Assembly (NCBI GenBank): GCA_900472675.1
Contig: UCJA01000018.1
Location: 1-64,000, forward strand
DNA from: Hyphomicrobiales bacterium
GTDB lineage: Bacteria > Pseudomonadota > Alphaproteobacteria > Rhizobiales > Rhizobiaceae
Direction: 5' to 3'
DNA length: 64,000 nt
Shown here: positions 47,500 through 55,675 of the stretch, one piece after another
How the letters are laid out: each line of letters starts with the position of its first letter
Position numbering within the stretch: position 1 is the first letter of the stretch
Position numbers and translations under genes: made by a program
Notes under the pieces: generated by a model
The model's input: the letters and a program-made list of their open reading frames with translations, nothing else
Databases searched by the model: none
Told to the model about the DNA's origin: nothing

Positions 47500-48765
47500 A
47501 TGACCAAGCACTTTGACGAGGCCCGGCGTATCCTCGCCGCCAATGATCGTGGCGGCTACACCGTGCCAACCGACAGGCTTTACCCGTTCCAATGGAACTG
47601 GGATTCCGCCTTCGTCGCCATGGGCTTTGCCACCTACAATGTCGACCGGGCCTACCGCGAGCTGGAACGGCTGATCGAAGGCCAGTGGGCCGATGGCATG
47701 ATCCCGCACATTATCTTCCACCAGCCGAGCGATACCTATTTTCCGGGTCCCGGTATCTGGCGCACCTCCCACACGATCCCGACGTCCGGTATCACCCAGC
47801 CGCCGGTATTCGGCATGGCGCTGCGTGTTGTGCACGAAGCGGCGGAAAAGGCCGGCACCACCGATGCCCGCGCCCGCACCATCGCGCTTTTCGATGCGGC
47901 ACTGAAATGGCACCGCTGGTGGTATGCTGCCCGCGATCCTGAGGGTACTGGCCTCGTTGCCCTGCTGCATCCATGGGAGAGCGGCAGCGACAATTCTCCG
48001 GCCTGGGACACGGCACTGGCCCGTGTTCCGACGACCACAGATACCGCGGTGGTGCGCAAGGACACCGGCCATGTCGACGCCGACATGCGACCGCGCGACG
48101 AAGACTATCGCCGCTTCATCCATCTGGTCGATACCTATGCCGCCTGCGGATGGGATCCGGCAAAGCAATGGGAAAAGGCGCCGTTCAAGGTTGCCGAGGT
48201 GCAGACCACCGCAATCCTGCTCAGGGCAGGGGAGGACCTCGAACATCTGGCCGGGGTCCTCGGCCTTGACGAGGCTGCCAGGGAAATTGCCGTCTACAAC
48301 GCCCGCACCCGCCGCGCGCTTCTGGCACAGTGGCGGCCGCAGCTATCCCGGTTCGTCTCGCGCGACCTGATTTCCGGCGAGGATATCGAGGCGCCGACCC
48401 AGGCCGGTTTCATTCCGTTGCTTGCGCTCGATCTGGACGCCGACATGGTCGAGGCTACGGCTGCTGAAATGCAACTGTGGTCGGACGGCATGAAAGTGGC
48501 ATTTCCGACCACTAAACCGTTTGTCGAAAGCTTCGAGCAGAAGCGTTACTGGCGCGGTCCCTCCTGGGCAATCATCAACTGGCTGTTGATCGACGGGCTA
48601 GCCCGTAACGGACAGGCTGCAATGGCCGACGCCCTGCGGTCAAACACCGTTGATGCCATCGAAACGCAGGGCTTTGCCGAATATTTCGATCCGATCACCG
48701 GTGAGGGATGTGGTGGTCTCGGCTTTTCCTGGACCGGCGCGGCCTATCTCTGGCTGGCCGCATAA
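47500..48765 (+). CDS. GH63/MGH1-like glycoside hydrolase (predicted glucosylglycerate or mannosylglycerate hydrolase)
   Basis: A 421-residue (alpha/alpha)6-barrel hydrolase. Key segments are FQWNWDSAFVAMG (residues 30-42), HPWESGSDNSPAWD (157-170), RYWRGPSWAIINWLL near residue 350 and GEGCGGLGFSWTGA at the C-terminus. These WNWDS, HPWESGxDNSPxWD and RxWRGPxWxxxxW blocks define the GH63 subgroup of bacterial glucosylglycerate/mannosylglycerate hydrolases, in which an Asp and a Glu catalyse hydrolysis. No signal peptide is present, so it acts in the cytoplasm on the imported substrate. The next gene is a glycerate 2-kinase, which is what a glycerate-releasing enzyme needs. Glucosyl versus mannosyl specificity cannot be settled here. 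Confidence 0.82.
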   Translation: MTKHFDEARRILAANDRGGYTVPTDRLYPFQWNWDSAFVAMGFATYNVDRAYRELERLIEGQWADGMIPHIIFHQPSDTYFPGPGIWRTSHTIPTSGITQPPVFGMALRVVHEAAEKAGTTDARARTIALFDAALKWHRWWYAARDPEGTGLVALLHPWESGSDNSPAWDTALARVPTTTDTAVVRKDTGHVDADMRPRDEDYRRFIHLVDTYAACGWDPAKQWEKAPFKVAEVQTTAILLRAGEDLEHLAGVLGLDEAAREIAVYNARTRRALLAQWRPQLSRFVSRDLISGEDIEAPTQAGFIPLLALDLDADMVEATAAEMQLWSDGMKVAFPTTKPFVESFEQKRYWRGPSWAIINWLLIDGLARNGQAAMADALRSNTVDAIETQGFAEYFDPITGEGCGGLGFSWTGAAYLWLAA

Positions 48766-48784
48766 CGAGAGGCAGACATCGGCC

Positions 48785-50053
48785 ATGGCTTGGAACGATC
48801 GGACTGTTCGAACCCTGTTGCGCCAGATGTTTGACGCAGCGGTCGAAAGTGCCGCGCCGTCGGCCGCGGTGTTACGCAACCTGCCGCCGAAGCCCGCCGG
48901 CAGATGCATCGTCATCGGTGCCGGCAAGGCATCGGCCGCCATGGCGGCAGCACTCGATGCCGCATGGCCGGATGTCGATGTGTCCGGCGTGGTCGTGACA
49001 CGCTACGGGCATGCGGTGCCGGCCGGCCGCATCCGCATCATCGAGGCATCGCACCCGGTGCCGGACGACATGAGCCTGGAAGCCGGCCGTTTGATCTTGC
49101 GGGCGGTCCAGGGTCTTTCAAAAGACGATCTTGTGGTCGCCATGATGTCCGGTGGCGGCTCGGCCCTGCTGGTGGCACCGTCGGAAGACATGACGCTGTC
49201 GGACAAGCAGGCCGTGAACAGGGCATTGCTCCAGAGCGGCGCCACCATCCGCGAGATGAACGCCGTGCGCAAACATCTATCGCTGATCAAGGGCGGACGG
49301 CTGGCGATGGCGGCACGGCCGGCAAGCGTCGTGACGCTGGTGATATCCGACGTGCCGGGCGACGACCCGTCCGATATCGCATCCGGGCCCACGGTCGCAG
49401 ACGATTCCACCATCGAGATGGTCCGTGAAATCCTGCGGCGCCGACGGATCCAGCTGCCCGCGCGGGCGCAGGCAGTCATCGATACGGGTGTTGAGACCCC
49501 GAAGCGTCAGGATCTCGCCAGCGATGTCAGGATCATCGCAGCACCGTCTCTTGCGCTTGCTGCCGCCGCCCGGGTCGCGGAAGATGCCGGGGTCAGAACC
49601 CTAATCCTCGGCGACGCCATTGAGGGTGAGGCCCGTGAAATGGGCACGGTCATGGCCGGTATCGCGCTTTCCGCCCGAACCAGAGGTCTCCCTGTCGATG
49701 GTCCGGCAGTCATCCTGTCGGGGGGTGAGGGAAGCGTGTCGATCGGGGCTGTTAACCCGGGGCGTGGCGGACGCAACACCGAATTCCTGCTCAGCCTCGC
49801 CGTGGCACTTGCAGCCAAGGATGGTGTATGGGCGATCGCCTGCGATACGGATGGCATCGATGGAACGGAGGACGCCGCCGGCGCCATTGTGTCGCCAGAT
49901 AGTTTGATCCGATCAGAACACGCCGGACTTGATGCGAAAAATCATCTGGCCGCGCATGACAGCTACTCGTTCTTCCAGAGGATTGGCGATCTGGTTAAAA
50001 CCGGACCGACCCTCACCAACGTCAACGATTTTCGGGCAATTTTCGTCTTGTGA
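48785..50053 (+). CDS. glycerate 2-kinase (MOFRL/GckA family)
   Basis: A 422-residue cytoplasmic kinase of the GckA (DUF4147 plus MOFRL) family. The N-terminal domain has CIVIGAGKASAAMAAALDA and ASHPVPDDMSLEAG. The Gly-rich VAMMSGGGSALLVAP and KHLSLIKGGRLA sit in the nucleotide/glycerate cleft. The C-terminal MOFRL domain shows LSGGEGSVSIGAVNPGRGGR and CDTDGIDGTEDAAGA. It phosphorylates glycerate at C2, giving 2-phosphoglycerate, which goes directly to enolase. As the last gene of the LacI operon it would use the glycerate freed by the GH63 hydrolase. The ATG at 48785 is 20 bases after the hydrolase stop. Confidence 0.88.
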   Translation: MAWNDRTVRTLLRQMFDAAVESAAPSAAVLRNLPPKPAGRCIVIGAGKASAAMAAALDAAWPDVDVSGVVVTRYGHAVPAGRIRIIEASHPVPDDMSLEAGRLILRAVQGLSKDDLVVAMMSGGGSALLVAPSEDMTLSDKQAVNRALLQSGATIREMNAVRKHLSLIKGGRLAMAARPASVVTLVISDVPGDDPSDIASGPTVADDSTIEMVREILRRRRIQLPARAQAVIDTGVETPKRQDLASDVRIIAAPSLALAAAARVAEDAGVRTLILGDAIEGEAREMGTVMAGIALSARTRGLPVDGPAVILSGGEGSVSIGAVNPGRGGRNTEFLLSLAVALAAKDGVWAIACDTDGIDGTEDAAGAIVSPDSLIRSEHAGLDAKNHLAAHDSYSFFQRIGDLVKTGPTLTNVNDFRAIFVL

Positions 50054-50175
50054 CGTCAGAATGGGCCGAATTGTTCAGCGGGTTCAGCGTCGCCTGCTCC
50101 AGGACCAGGGAGTTGAACCTGTCGACAATCGGCATGGCGCTACCGGTTTAAAGGGACACCGTCGGGGCCGGTCGA

Positions 50176-50198
50176 GGGGAGGGGAGGGCAGGGCAGGG
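50176..50198 (+). repeat. G-rich tract with G-quadruplex pattern
   Basis: Five G-runs, GGGG-A-GGGG-A-GGG-CA-GGG-CA-GGG, lie between the glycerate kinase stop and the WGR gene. This fits the G3-loop1-7 quadruplex pattern with very short loops. A 13-base part, GGGGAGGGGAGGG, recurs at 41785-41797 on the other side of the LacI operon, in the same orientation. Confidence 0.5.
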
Positions 50199-50285
50199 CA
50201 ATCATCTAGACCGTGAATCAATTGGCCAAGATCGATTCAGAAAACTCGTTGGACGCAGCGGGGCTGATCTCCGATTCTGGTTGCC

Positions 50286-50528
50286 ATGAGCACCCAGCAG
50301 TTCCACGTCCATCTTGTCCGCGTCGATCCCAGCCGCCGAATGGCACGGTTCTACCAGCTGTCGCTCGAGCCGACGCTCTTTGGTGACGTTGCCGTCGCCC
50401 GTCATTGGGGCAGGCTTGGGACGCGGGGCCGAATGCGCCTGGATCTATTTCATGATCAGCGAACTGCCCTGGAGCATTTTCTGACCATGGTGCTCCGGAA
50501 AAAGGGGAGGGGCTACAGGCCAGGCTAG
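50286..50528 (+). CDS. WGR domain-containing protein
   Basis: An 80-residue single-domain WGR protein. ARFYQLSLEPTLFGDVAVARHWGRLGTRGR contains the name-giving WGR and the conserved RLG-GR segment; HFLTMVLRKKGRGYRP ends the fold. WGR domains bind DNA or RNA and occur in bacterial DNA ligase/polymerase proteins and in PARPs; as a stand-alone unit in rhizobia the role is unknown. The ribosome-binding site is weak. It stands alone between two operons. Confidence 0.8.
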   Translation: MSTQQFHVHLVRVDPSRRMARFYQLSLEPTLFGDVAVARHWGRLGTRGRMRLDLFHDQRTALEHFLTMVLRKKGRGYRPG

Positions 50529-50699
50529 GGTCTTTCCTCAAGTCGCGGGCCGAACTTCAGCTCGGAAACACTGGCCCGTTGTGCCAAAATCTCCAAGCTC
50601 AAGCCATCGAAATGACGGGCATCTCGCACTTCATCCTTGAACCCAGCCCAGGCTGCAGTTCTCATCAGATAACATGAATTATGGAACTTTTACCAAGCC

Positions 50700-51884
50700 T
50701 TACTGGTCGAGATAGCGCTCCGCGAGCCTCGCCCACATCGCGGCTCCGGTGGTCAGGCTGCCATCGTTGAAGTCATAGCCTGAGGAATGCAGAATTGCCG
50801 AGTCCTTGCCGTTTCCAAGACGCAGGAAGCTACCGGGGCGGTGCTGAAGGAAGTAGGAAAAATCCTCGCTGCCAGGCAGCAGCGGACATGTCGCCACGTT
50901 TTCAGCGCCAACGAGTTCCTCCGCGACGGCGTGGGCAAACGCGGTTTCTTTCTCCGAATTGACCACGACGGGATAGCCATGTTCGTAATCGATCTCGGCA
51001 GTGGCGCCATGCCCGTCGGCAACGCTTGCCGTCAGCTTGCGGATGCGCTCTTCGAGGAAGGACCGGATTGCGGGATCGAAGGAGCGCACGCTCATCGCGA
51101 TCTTTGCCGTGTTGGCGATAACATTAGAGGCTTCGCCGGCATGAATGGTGCTGACTGTCACGACCGCGGTCTGGGTCGGGTCGACATTGCGCGACACGAT
51201 CGACTGGAGTGTCATGACAAGGTTGCAGGCGATCAGGACCGGGTCCACGGTCAGATGCGGGCGCGACGCGTGTCCGCCCTTGCCGATGATGGTGATCCGG
51301 ACGGTATCCCCCGCCGCCATGATGGGGCCCGGGCGCGTCAGAAGCGCACCGGCCGGCATGCCGGGATGATTGTGCAGGCCAAAGATGGCGTCGATCGGAA
51401 AGCGATCGAACAGGCCGTCGGCGATCATCTGTTGGGCGCCGCTGACTTTCCCGGCTTCTTCCGCCGGCTGGAAGATCAGCGTTACGGTGCCGTTGAAACG
51501 CCTTGTGCGGGCAAGGTACTCGGCAGCTCCGAGAAGAACAGTCGTGTGGCCATCATGCCCGCAGGCGTGCATCTTGCCCGGAACCGTGCTGGCATAGGCC
51601 ACGCCGGTCTCTTCCTCGATCGGCAAGGCGTCCATGTCCGCCCGGATACCGATGCTCCTTGTGCCAGTGCCGTTCCTGAGCACCGCCACGACGCCATGGC
51701 CGCCGACATTGCGGGTCACGTCGTATCCCCAGGCTTCCAACTTGTCGGCGACGTAGCGCGCGGTTTCGGCTTCTTCAAACGAGAGTTCCGGGTGGGCATG
51801 CAGGTGATGGCGGGTCGCCTTCAGGTCTGCTTCCATGGCCTCGAAATCGGAGACGCGAGCATAGAGATTGTCTTGACTTGGCAT
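50700..51884 (-). CDS. M20 family metallopeptidase/amidohydrolase
   Basis: A 394-residue M20D amidohydrolase. RRHLHAHPELSFEE-like HHLHAHPELS, IRADMDALPI, KMHACGHDGHTTVLLGAAEYL, FQPAEE and the C-terminal PGSEDFSYFLQ give the metal site (His, Asp, Glu, His) and the catalytic Glu. The dimerisation insert runs from about residue 190 to 300 (IIGKGGHASRPHL). Such enzymes remove N-acyl groups from amino acids or hydrolyse amidated auxins. It is the last gene of a minus-strand operon with an amino-acid ABC importer, so it probably cuts the imported N-acyl or amide compound. Confidence 0.87.
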   Translation of the reverse strand: MPSQDNLYARVSDFEAMEADLKATRHHLHAHPELSFEEAETARYVADKLEAWGYDVTRNVGGHGVVAVLRNGTGTRSIGIRADMDALPIEEETGVAYASTVPGKMHACGHDGHTTVLLGAAEYLARTRRFNGTVTLIFQPAEEAGKVSGAQQMIADGLFDRFPIDAIFGLHNHPGMPAGALLTRPGPIMAAGDTVRITIIGKGGHASRPHLTVDPVLIACNLVMTLQSIVSRNVDPTQTAVVTVSTIHAGEASNVIANTAKIAMSVRSFDPAIRSFLEERIRKLTASVADGHGATAEIDYEHGYPVVVNSEKETAFAHAVAEELVGAENVATCPLLPGSEDFSYFLQHRPGSFLRLGNGKDSAILHSSGYDFNDGSLTTGAAMWARLAERYLDQ

Positions 51885-51958
51885 GCGGATTCCAGACTTT
51901 TCGACGATTGCAGGACTGTTCCCCCGGCCTTTCGGCCAGGGGCTACTGGCGATTTCGC

Positions 51959-52738
51959 TCAGAGGAAGCGCGACAGGAAAGACTGCGTGCGCGGATGCTG
52001 TGGATTGCCGATGACATCCTCGGGCTTGCCTTGCTCAACGATGACGCCGCCATCCATGAACACGACGCGATCGGCGGCTTCCCTGGCAAAGCTGATCTCG
52101 TGGGTTACGACGATCATGGTCAGGCCCTGCTTTGCCAGATCCCGCATGGTCGCGAGCACTTCGCCTACCAGTTCGGGATCGAGCGCCGAGGTCGGCTCGT
52201 CGAACAGCATCAGCTTCGGCTTGATCGCTAAGGCCCGCGCGATCGCGACACGCTGCTGCTGGCCACCGGACAACTGGCGGGGATAGGCATCTACCTTTTC
52301 CGAAAGGCCGACGCGGTTCAGCAACTGCTTGGCATTCTCGATGGCATCCTTGCGACTTTCGCGGTGAACACCGACCGGCGCCTCGATAATGTTCTGCAGA
52401 ACCGTCATGTGCGGGTAGAGGTTGAACTGCTGGAACACCATTCCGATCTTGCGGCGCTGCTTTGCAATGCCGTTGGCGGACAGCTTTTCCAGACGGTCGT
52501 TCTTCAGTCTGTAGCCGATCTGCTCTCCATCCACTTCGATGAAGCCTTTCTGGATGGCCTCCAGATGGTTGATGCAGCGCAGGAAGGTTGATTTTCCGGA
52601 GCCGGATGGGCCGAGGATCACGACAACTTCGCCCGGCATGACATCGAGATCGATGCCCTTCAGCACTTCGAGATGATCAAACGCCTTGTGGACGTTACGG
52701 GCCTGCACCAATGGCCTTGCGGTATCGATCACGGTCAA
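51959..52738 (-). CDS. amino acid ABC transporter ATP-binding protein
   Basis: A 259-residue polar-amino-acid transporter ATPase. Walker A GPSGSGKSTFL, Q-loop FQQFNLYPHMTVLQN, signature LSGGQQQRVAIARALA and Walker B LMLFDEPTSALDPE are complete. I choose a TTG start at 52738, which overlaps the permease stop by four bases and has GGGGAGG seven bases upstream; a GTG two codons later is the alternative. A longer open frame upstream of it is only the permease read in another frame. Homologues of GlnQ/HisP type have the same length. It is 75 bases upstream of the amidohydrolase gene. Confidence 0.9.
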   Translation of the reverse strand: MTVIDTARPLVQARNVHKAFDHLEVLKGIDLDVMPGEVVVILGPSGSGKSTFLRCINHLEAIQKGFIEVDGEQIGYRLKNDRLEKLSANGIAKQRRKIGMVFQQFNLYPHMTVLQNIIEAPVGVHRESRKDAIENAKQLLNRVGLSEKVDAYPRQLSGGQQQRVAIARALAIKPKLMLFDEPTSALDPELVGEVLATMRDLAKQGLTMIVVTHEISFAREAADRVVFMDGGVIVEQGKPEDVIGNPQHPRTQSFLSRFL

Positions 52739-53661
52739 TGGCTCGCCTCCCCTGTCGCGGCTTCGACCTTGGCGACGCCGGCATTGCGGCGCTCGCTGCG
52801 GCCGTAATAGGCCTCGATATAGCTCTGGCCAAGATTGAGGACCGAGGTGATGAGCAGGTACCAAAGAACCGCGACCAGCAGCATCGGTATGATTTCGAAG
52901 GTGCGGTTGTAGATCGACTGGACCGAATAAAGCAGATCGGCCATGGCGATCACGCTGACCAGGGAAGTGGCCTTGATCATGCTGATCAGCTGGTTGCCGG
53001 TCGGCGGCACGATCGACCGCATCGCCTGCGGGATGATGATCCGCCACAGGGCACGGCCCTTGGTCATACCAAAAGCCTCAGCGGTTTCGGCCTGGCCGCG
53101 ATCGACCGAAATCAGGCCGCCACGGATGATTTCAGCCATATAGGCTGCTTCATTGAGAGCAAGTCCGACGATAGCAGCCGTCATCGGGGTGATGACCGAA
53201 TTGGTGTCCCAACTGGCCAGCGTCGGGCCGAACGGAATGGAGATCGAAATCTCCGGAAACAGCGTCGACATATTGTACCAGAAGATCAGCTGGACCAGCA
53301 GCGGCGTGCCGCGGAAGAACCAGATGAACAGGGAGGCAAAACCGTTGGCGAGCCCGTCATTCGACATGCGCATGATGGCGATCACCAGGCCGACCACGAC
53401 GCCGAGGATCATGGCGACCACAGTCAAACCGAGGCTGACGTAAAGACCGCTGATTACGGTGGGGTCGAAGAAGTACTGCGCCACGACCGGCCAACCGAAG
53501 CCTTCGTTATGGGCGATGATCCAGCCGAAATCTATGACGACAAAAGCGATCACCAGCCAAAGAAGCAGACGGCCTGTTCTGAAAGGCGTGTGGGCCGTCG
53601 CCACATCGCGAAAGTTCGCAGCGCCCTGAGGCGCCGCTTCACTTTGTGTGCTGTTGATCAT
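52735..53661 (-). CDS. amino acid ABC transporter permease
   Basis: A 308-residue permease. The hydrophilic N-terminus is followed by helices near residues 32-50, 70-100 (GLYVSLGLTVVAMILGVVVGL), 110-130, and four more. The EAA loop reads DRGQAETAEAFGMTKGRALWRI, followed by IIPQAMRSIVPPTGNQLI, the signature of polar-amino-acid permeases (HisM/GlnP type). The ATG at 53661 overlaps the stop of the binding-protein gene by four bases (ATGA). Two shorter features set it apart from classic forms: a 21-residue N-terminal extension is not needed, and only one permease gene is present, so it should form a homodimer. Confidence 0.88.
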   Translation of the reverse strand: MINSTQSEAAPQGAANFRDVATAHTPFRTGRLLLWLVIAFVVIDFGWIIAHNEGFGWPVVAQYFFDPTVISGLYVSLGLTVVAMILGVVVGLVIAIMRMSNDGLANGFASLFIWFFRGTPLLVQLIFWYNMSTLFPEISISIPFGPTLASWDTNSVITPMTAAIVGLALNEAAYMAEIIRGGLISVDRGQAETAEAFGMTKGRALWRIIIPQAMRSIVPPTGNQLISMIKATSLVSVIAMADLLYSVQSIYNRTFEIIPMLLVAVLWYLLITSVLNLGQSYIEAYYGRSERRNAGVAKVEAATGEASH

Positions 53662-54545
53662 TTTGGAAGCTGCCCACCCAGATTGAGGCCGGGCTGCTTG
53701 ATCATGTTGTTCTCGAGGCCCCACTTTTTCATGATTGCGCCATAGGTGCCGTTATCCATCAGCACCTTGATGGCATCGACGAAGAGCGGGCCAAGTGGCG
53801 AGCCCTTGGGGACGACCGCGCCCTGGAAGATGTCTTCAAAGCCGTTCTTCTGGCCGACGCCGGCCAATTCCAGCTGGCCATTCGCCTGGGAGACGAAGTA
53901 GGTCAAGGGCGCCTGGGAGGAGAAGAAGGCGTCCGCACGCTTGGAGCGGACGGCGAGGATGGACGCCGGCTGGTCCGTATAGGACTGGACCGTGACCGCG
54001 CCCTTGCCGTCAGCCACGCATTTCTCCGACTGGACCTTGATCACCCGTTCCGCTGAGCCGCCGGCCATGACCGAGACGCGTTGGCCACAGGCCGTGTCGA
54101 GCGACGTGACGCCCTTGGGATTTCCCTTCAGCGTCGCGAAAACCACGAACTCCTGGACCCAGTCGACGAAGTCGTTGGCCGTCTCGCGATCCTTGTAGTC
54201 GCCGACCGGACCGAAGGCGAACTGGTAGCGGCCCGAGTTCACACCCGCCAGCAGCGCCGGCAGGCCGCCCACTGTGGCGTGCTCGATCTTGACGCCGAGA
54301 ATCTGTCCCAGGGCGTCCGTGAGATCGGCGCTGGCACCGGTCATCTCTGTGCCGGTGACAATTTCATAGGGAGGGAAAGAGCCGTTGTTGACGGAGATCA
54401 TCTTGCCGGCGGTCTTGATGGTGTCCGGCAGTCTGTCATGCAGTTCCTTGTTTACGTCCAACTTCGGGGCAGCGTCCTGCGCCTGGGCGACACAGGCCAG
54501 AGCGACGCCGGCGAAGGTAAGAGCAATCAGTTTCTTATGCGACAT
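53658..54545 (-). CDS. amino acid ABC transporter substrate-binding protein
   Basis: A 295-residue periplasmic binding protein (PBP2 fold, SBP_bac_3). The signal peptide covers residues 1-22 (ALACVAQAQ). Ligand-pocket segments are SVNNGSFPPYEIVTGTEMTG, DLTDALGQILGVKIE and SGRYQFAFGPVGDYKDRE. I choose the ATG at 54545, with AAGGGGA at the normal distance, over an ATG two codons earlier. It leads a translationally coupled chain of importer genes. Its specificity is not clear; the family includes binding proteins for amino acids and opine-like compounds. Confidence 0.88.
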   Translation of the reverse strand: MSHKKLIALTFAGVALACVAQAQDAAPKLDVNKELHDRLPDTIKTAGKMISVNNGSFPPYEIVTGTEMTGASADLTDALGQILGVKIEHATVGGLPALLAGVNSGRYQFAFGPVGDYKDRETANDFVDWVQEFVVFATLKGNPKGVTSLDTACGQRVSVMAGGSAERVIKVQSEKCVADGKGAVTVQSYTDQPASILAVRSKRADAFFSSQAPLTYFVSQANGQLELAGVGQKNGFEDIFQGAVVPKGSPLGPLFVDAIKVLMDNGTYGAIMKKWGLENNMIKQPGLNLGGQLPK

Positions 54546-54605
54546 GGTCATTCCCCTTGTTTTACGAATGCGTGTTTCTTCGGAACTTGCAGTTTTGGCC
54601 GCAGA

Positions 54606-55574
54606 TCAGATCTGGCTGCCGTCCGTATCGAACTGGAAAAGCTCTTCCGGCATCATCTCGCGCTTCATGATGCCCTGCGCATGGAGCTCCTTGGCGAAGT
54701 CGCCAATCATCTTGCGGTTGGCTGCAAAGCCGCTCGCGTCCCACCCTTCAGGAAGGTCACGAGAGGTTTTGAGCACTTCGTCGAACATCCACGGCGTGGT
54801 TTCGGCATATTTACGGCGCTTCTCCGTCCACATTTTCTGGCTTTCGTCGACGAGGCGGCTGATCTCGGCGATCACCCATGGATTTTCCGCAACGACCTCG
54901 GACTTGATGCCGATCAGGTGCATGCCTGGCACATAGCCGACGTCAGCGAAGTAACGCTGCTCCTCGCTGCGGAAATCAGGAAGGACCTGACGGAAGGGCG
55001 AACCGGGTTCGAAATAGCCGTTCGGCATGAACGGTGTGAAGATCGCATCCAGCGCGCCTTCCCGCAGAAGGTCCACCATCGGCCGTTCGCCGGGGCATGC
55101 CTCGATCAGCCCGGGCTGGCCAAAACCATCGAGACGGTCGGTGATCGGATGCGCCTCGGTGAGCCGTCCCGCATACCACATGGCATCCGTGACCTCGACG
55201 CCTTCGCGGCGGATGGCGGCGCGGGTCCAGGTGTTGCCGCTGTCGCGCCAGCCCGTGACTCCGATGCGCTTGCCGGCCAGTTGGCCAAGCGTGGTGATGT
55301 CGCTGCCGCCCATGGTCATGATGCAGCGGTGACGAAAGCCGCGCATGATGAAGTTGGGGATGCCGACAACGCTGTCATCGCCGTCGTGACGGAGCTGGGT
55401 GTAGCGGCTGAAGGAAACCTCGGCCGCCTCGTGGTCCGGGTCCTTGCCGATATGCGACACCAGCGTCCCGATGCGATCGACCTGAAGATCAAGCTTGTCG
55501 GAAGAGACATCGCCCAGGACAAGCGGCGTCATGTAGTCCCAGTCACGCAGTGCAATTCGAAGGCGCAGTGTCAT
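54606..55574 (-). CDS. PBP2-like protein resembling 4,5-dihydroxyphthalate decarboxylase
   Basis: A 322-residue protein without a signal peptide, so cytoplasmic. RLRIALRDWDYMTPLVLGDV, GIPNFIMRGFRHRCIMT and QLAGKRIGVTGWRDSGNTWTR are similar to Pht5-type 4,5-dihydroxyphthalate decarboxylases and to related ABC-type PBP2 proteins, which share the same periplasmic-binding-protein fold. A decarboxylase for a small acid, or a sensor-like binding role, are both possible. It is the first gene of the operon of the amino-acid importer and amidohydrolase, divergent from the MocR regulator. Confidence 0.65.
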   Translation of the reverse strand: MTLRLRIALRDWDYMTPLVLGDVSSDKLDLQVDRIGTLVSHIGKDPDHEAAEVSFSRYTQLRHDGDDSVVGIPNFIMRGFRHRCIMTMGGSDITTLGQLAGKRIGVTGWRDSGNTWTRAAIRREGVEVTDAMWYAGRLTEAHPITDRLDGFGQPGLIEACPGERPMVDLLREGALDAIFTPFMPNGYFEPGSPFRQVLPDFRSEEQRYFADVGYVPGMHLIGIKSEVVAENPWVIAEISRLVDESQKMWTEKRRKYAETTPWMFDEVLKTSRDLPEGWDASGFAANRKMIGDFAKELHAQGIMKREMMPEELFQFDTDGSQI

Positions 55575-55614
55575 TTGAGTTACTCACGACAGAAATGCTG
55601 ATAGGTCGAAGATA

Positions 55615-55662
55615 AAATGTTCAATTCTAAATGATCAAACGGTATTACGTTATTGAACATTT
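55615..55662. promoter_or_regulatory. MocR operator: inverted repeat in the 55575-55675 divergent promoter
   Basis: Arms AAATGTTCAAT (55615-55625) and ATTGAACATTT (55652-55662) form a perfect 11-base inverted repeat with 26 bases between them. It lies in the promoter region shared by the MocR gene and the importer operon. MocR-type regulators bind paired half-sites of this kind. Confidence 0.6.
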
Positions 55663-55675
55663 AAATGGTGACGAA

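Noticed and set aside
50787..52286. A 499-residue plus-strand frame
   Set aside because: It is antisense to the amidohydrolase and ATPase genes, and the composition (R, H, D, C rich) is that of a high-GC shadow frame.
51959..53047. A 362-residue version of the amino-acid ATPase
   Set aside because: The N-terminal 100 residues are the permease gene in another frame (rich in R, H, Q, no motif). The TTG at 52738 with GGGGAGG is a better start.
54081..55601. A 506-residue plus-strand frame
   Set aside because: Antisense to the binding-protein and PBP2-like genes, with no recognisable motif.
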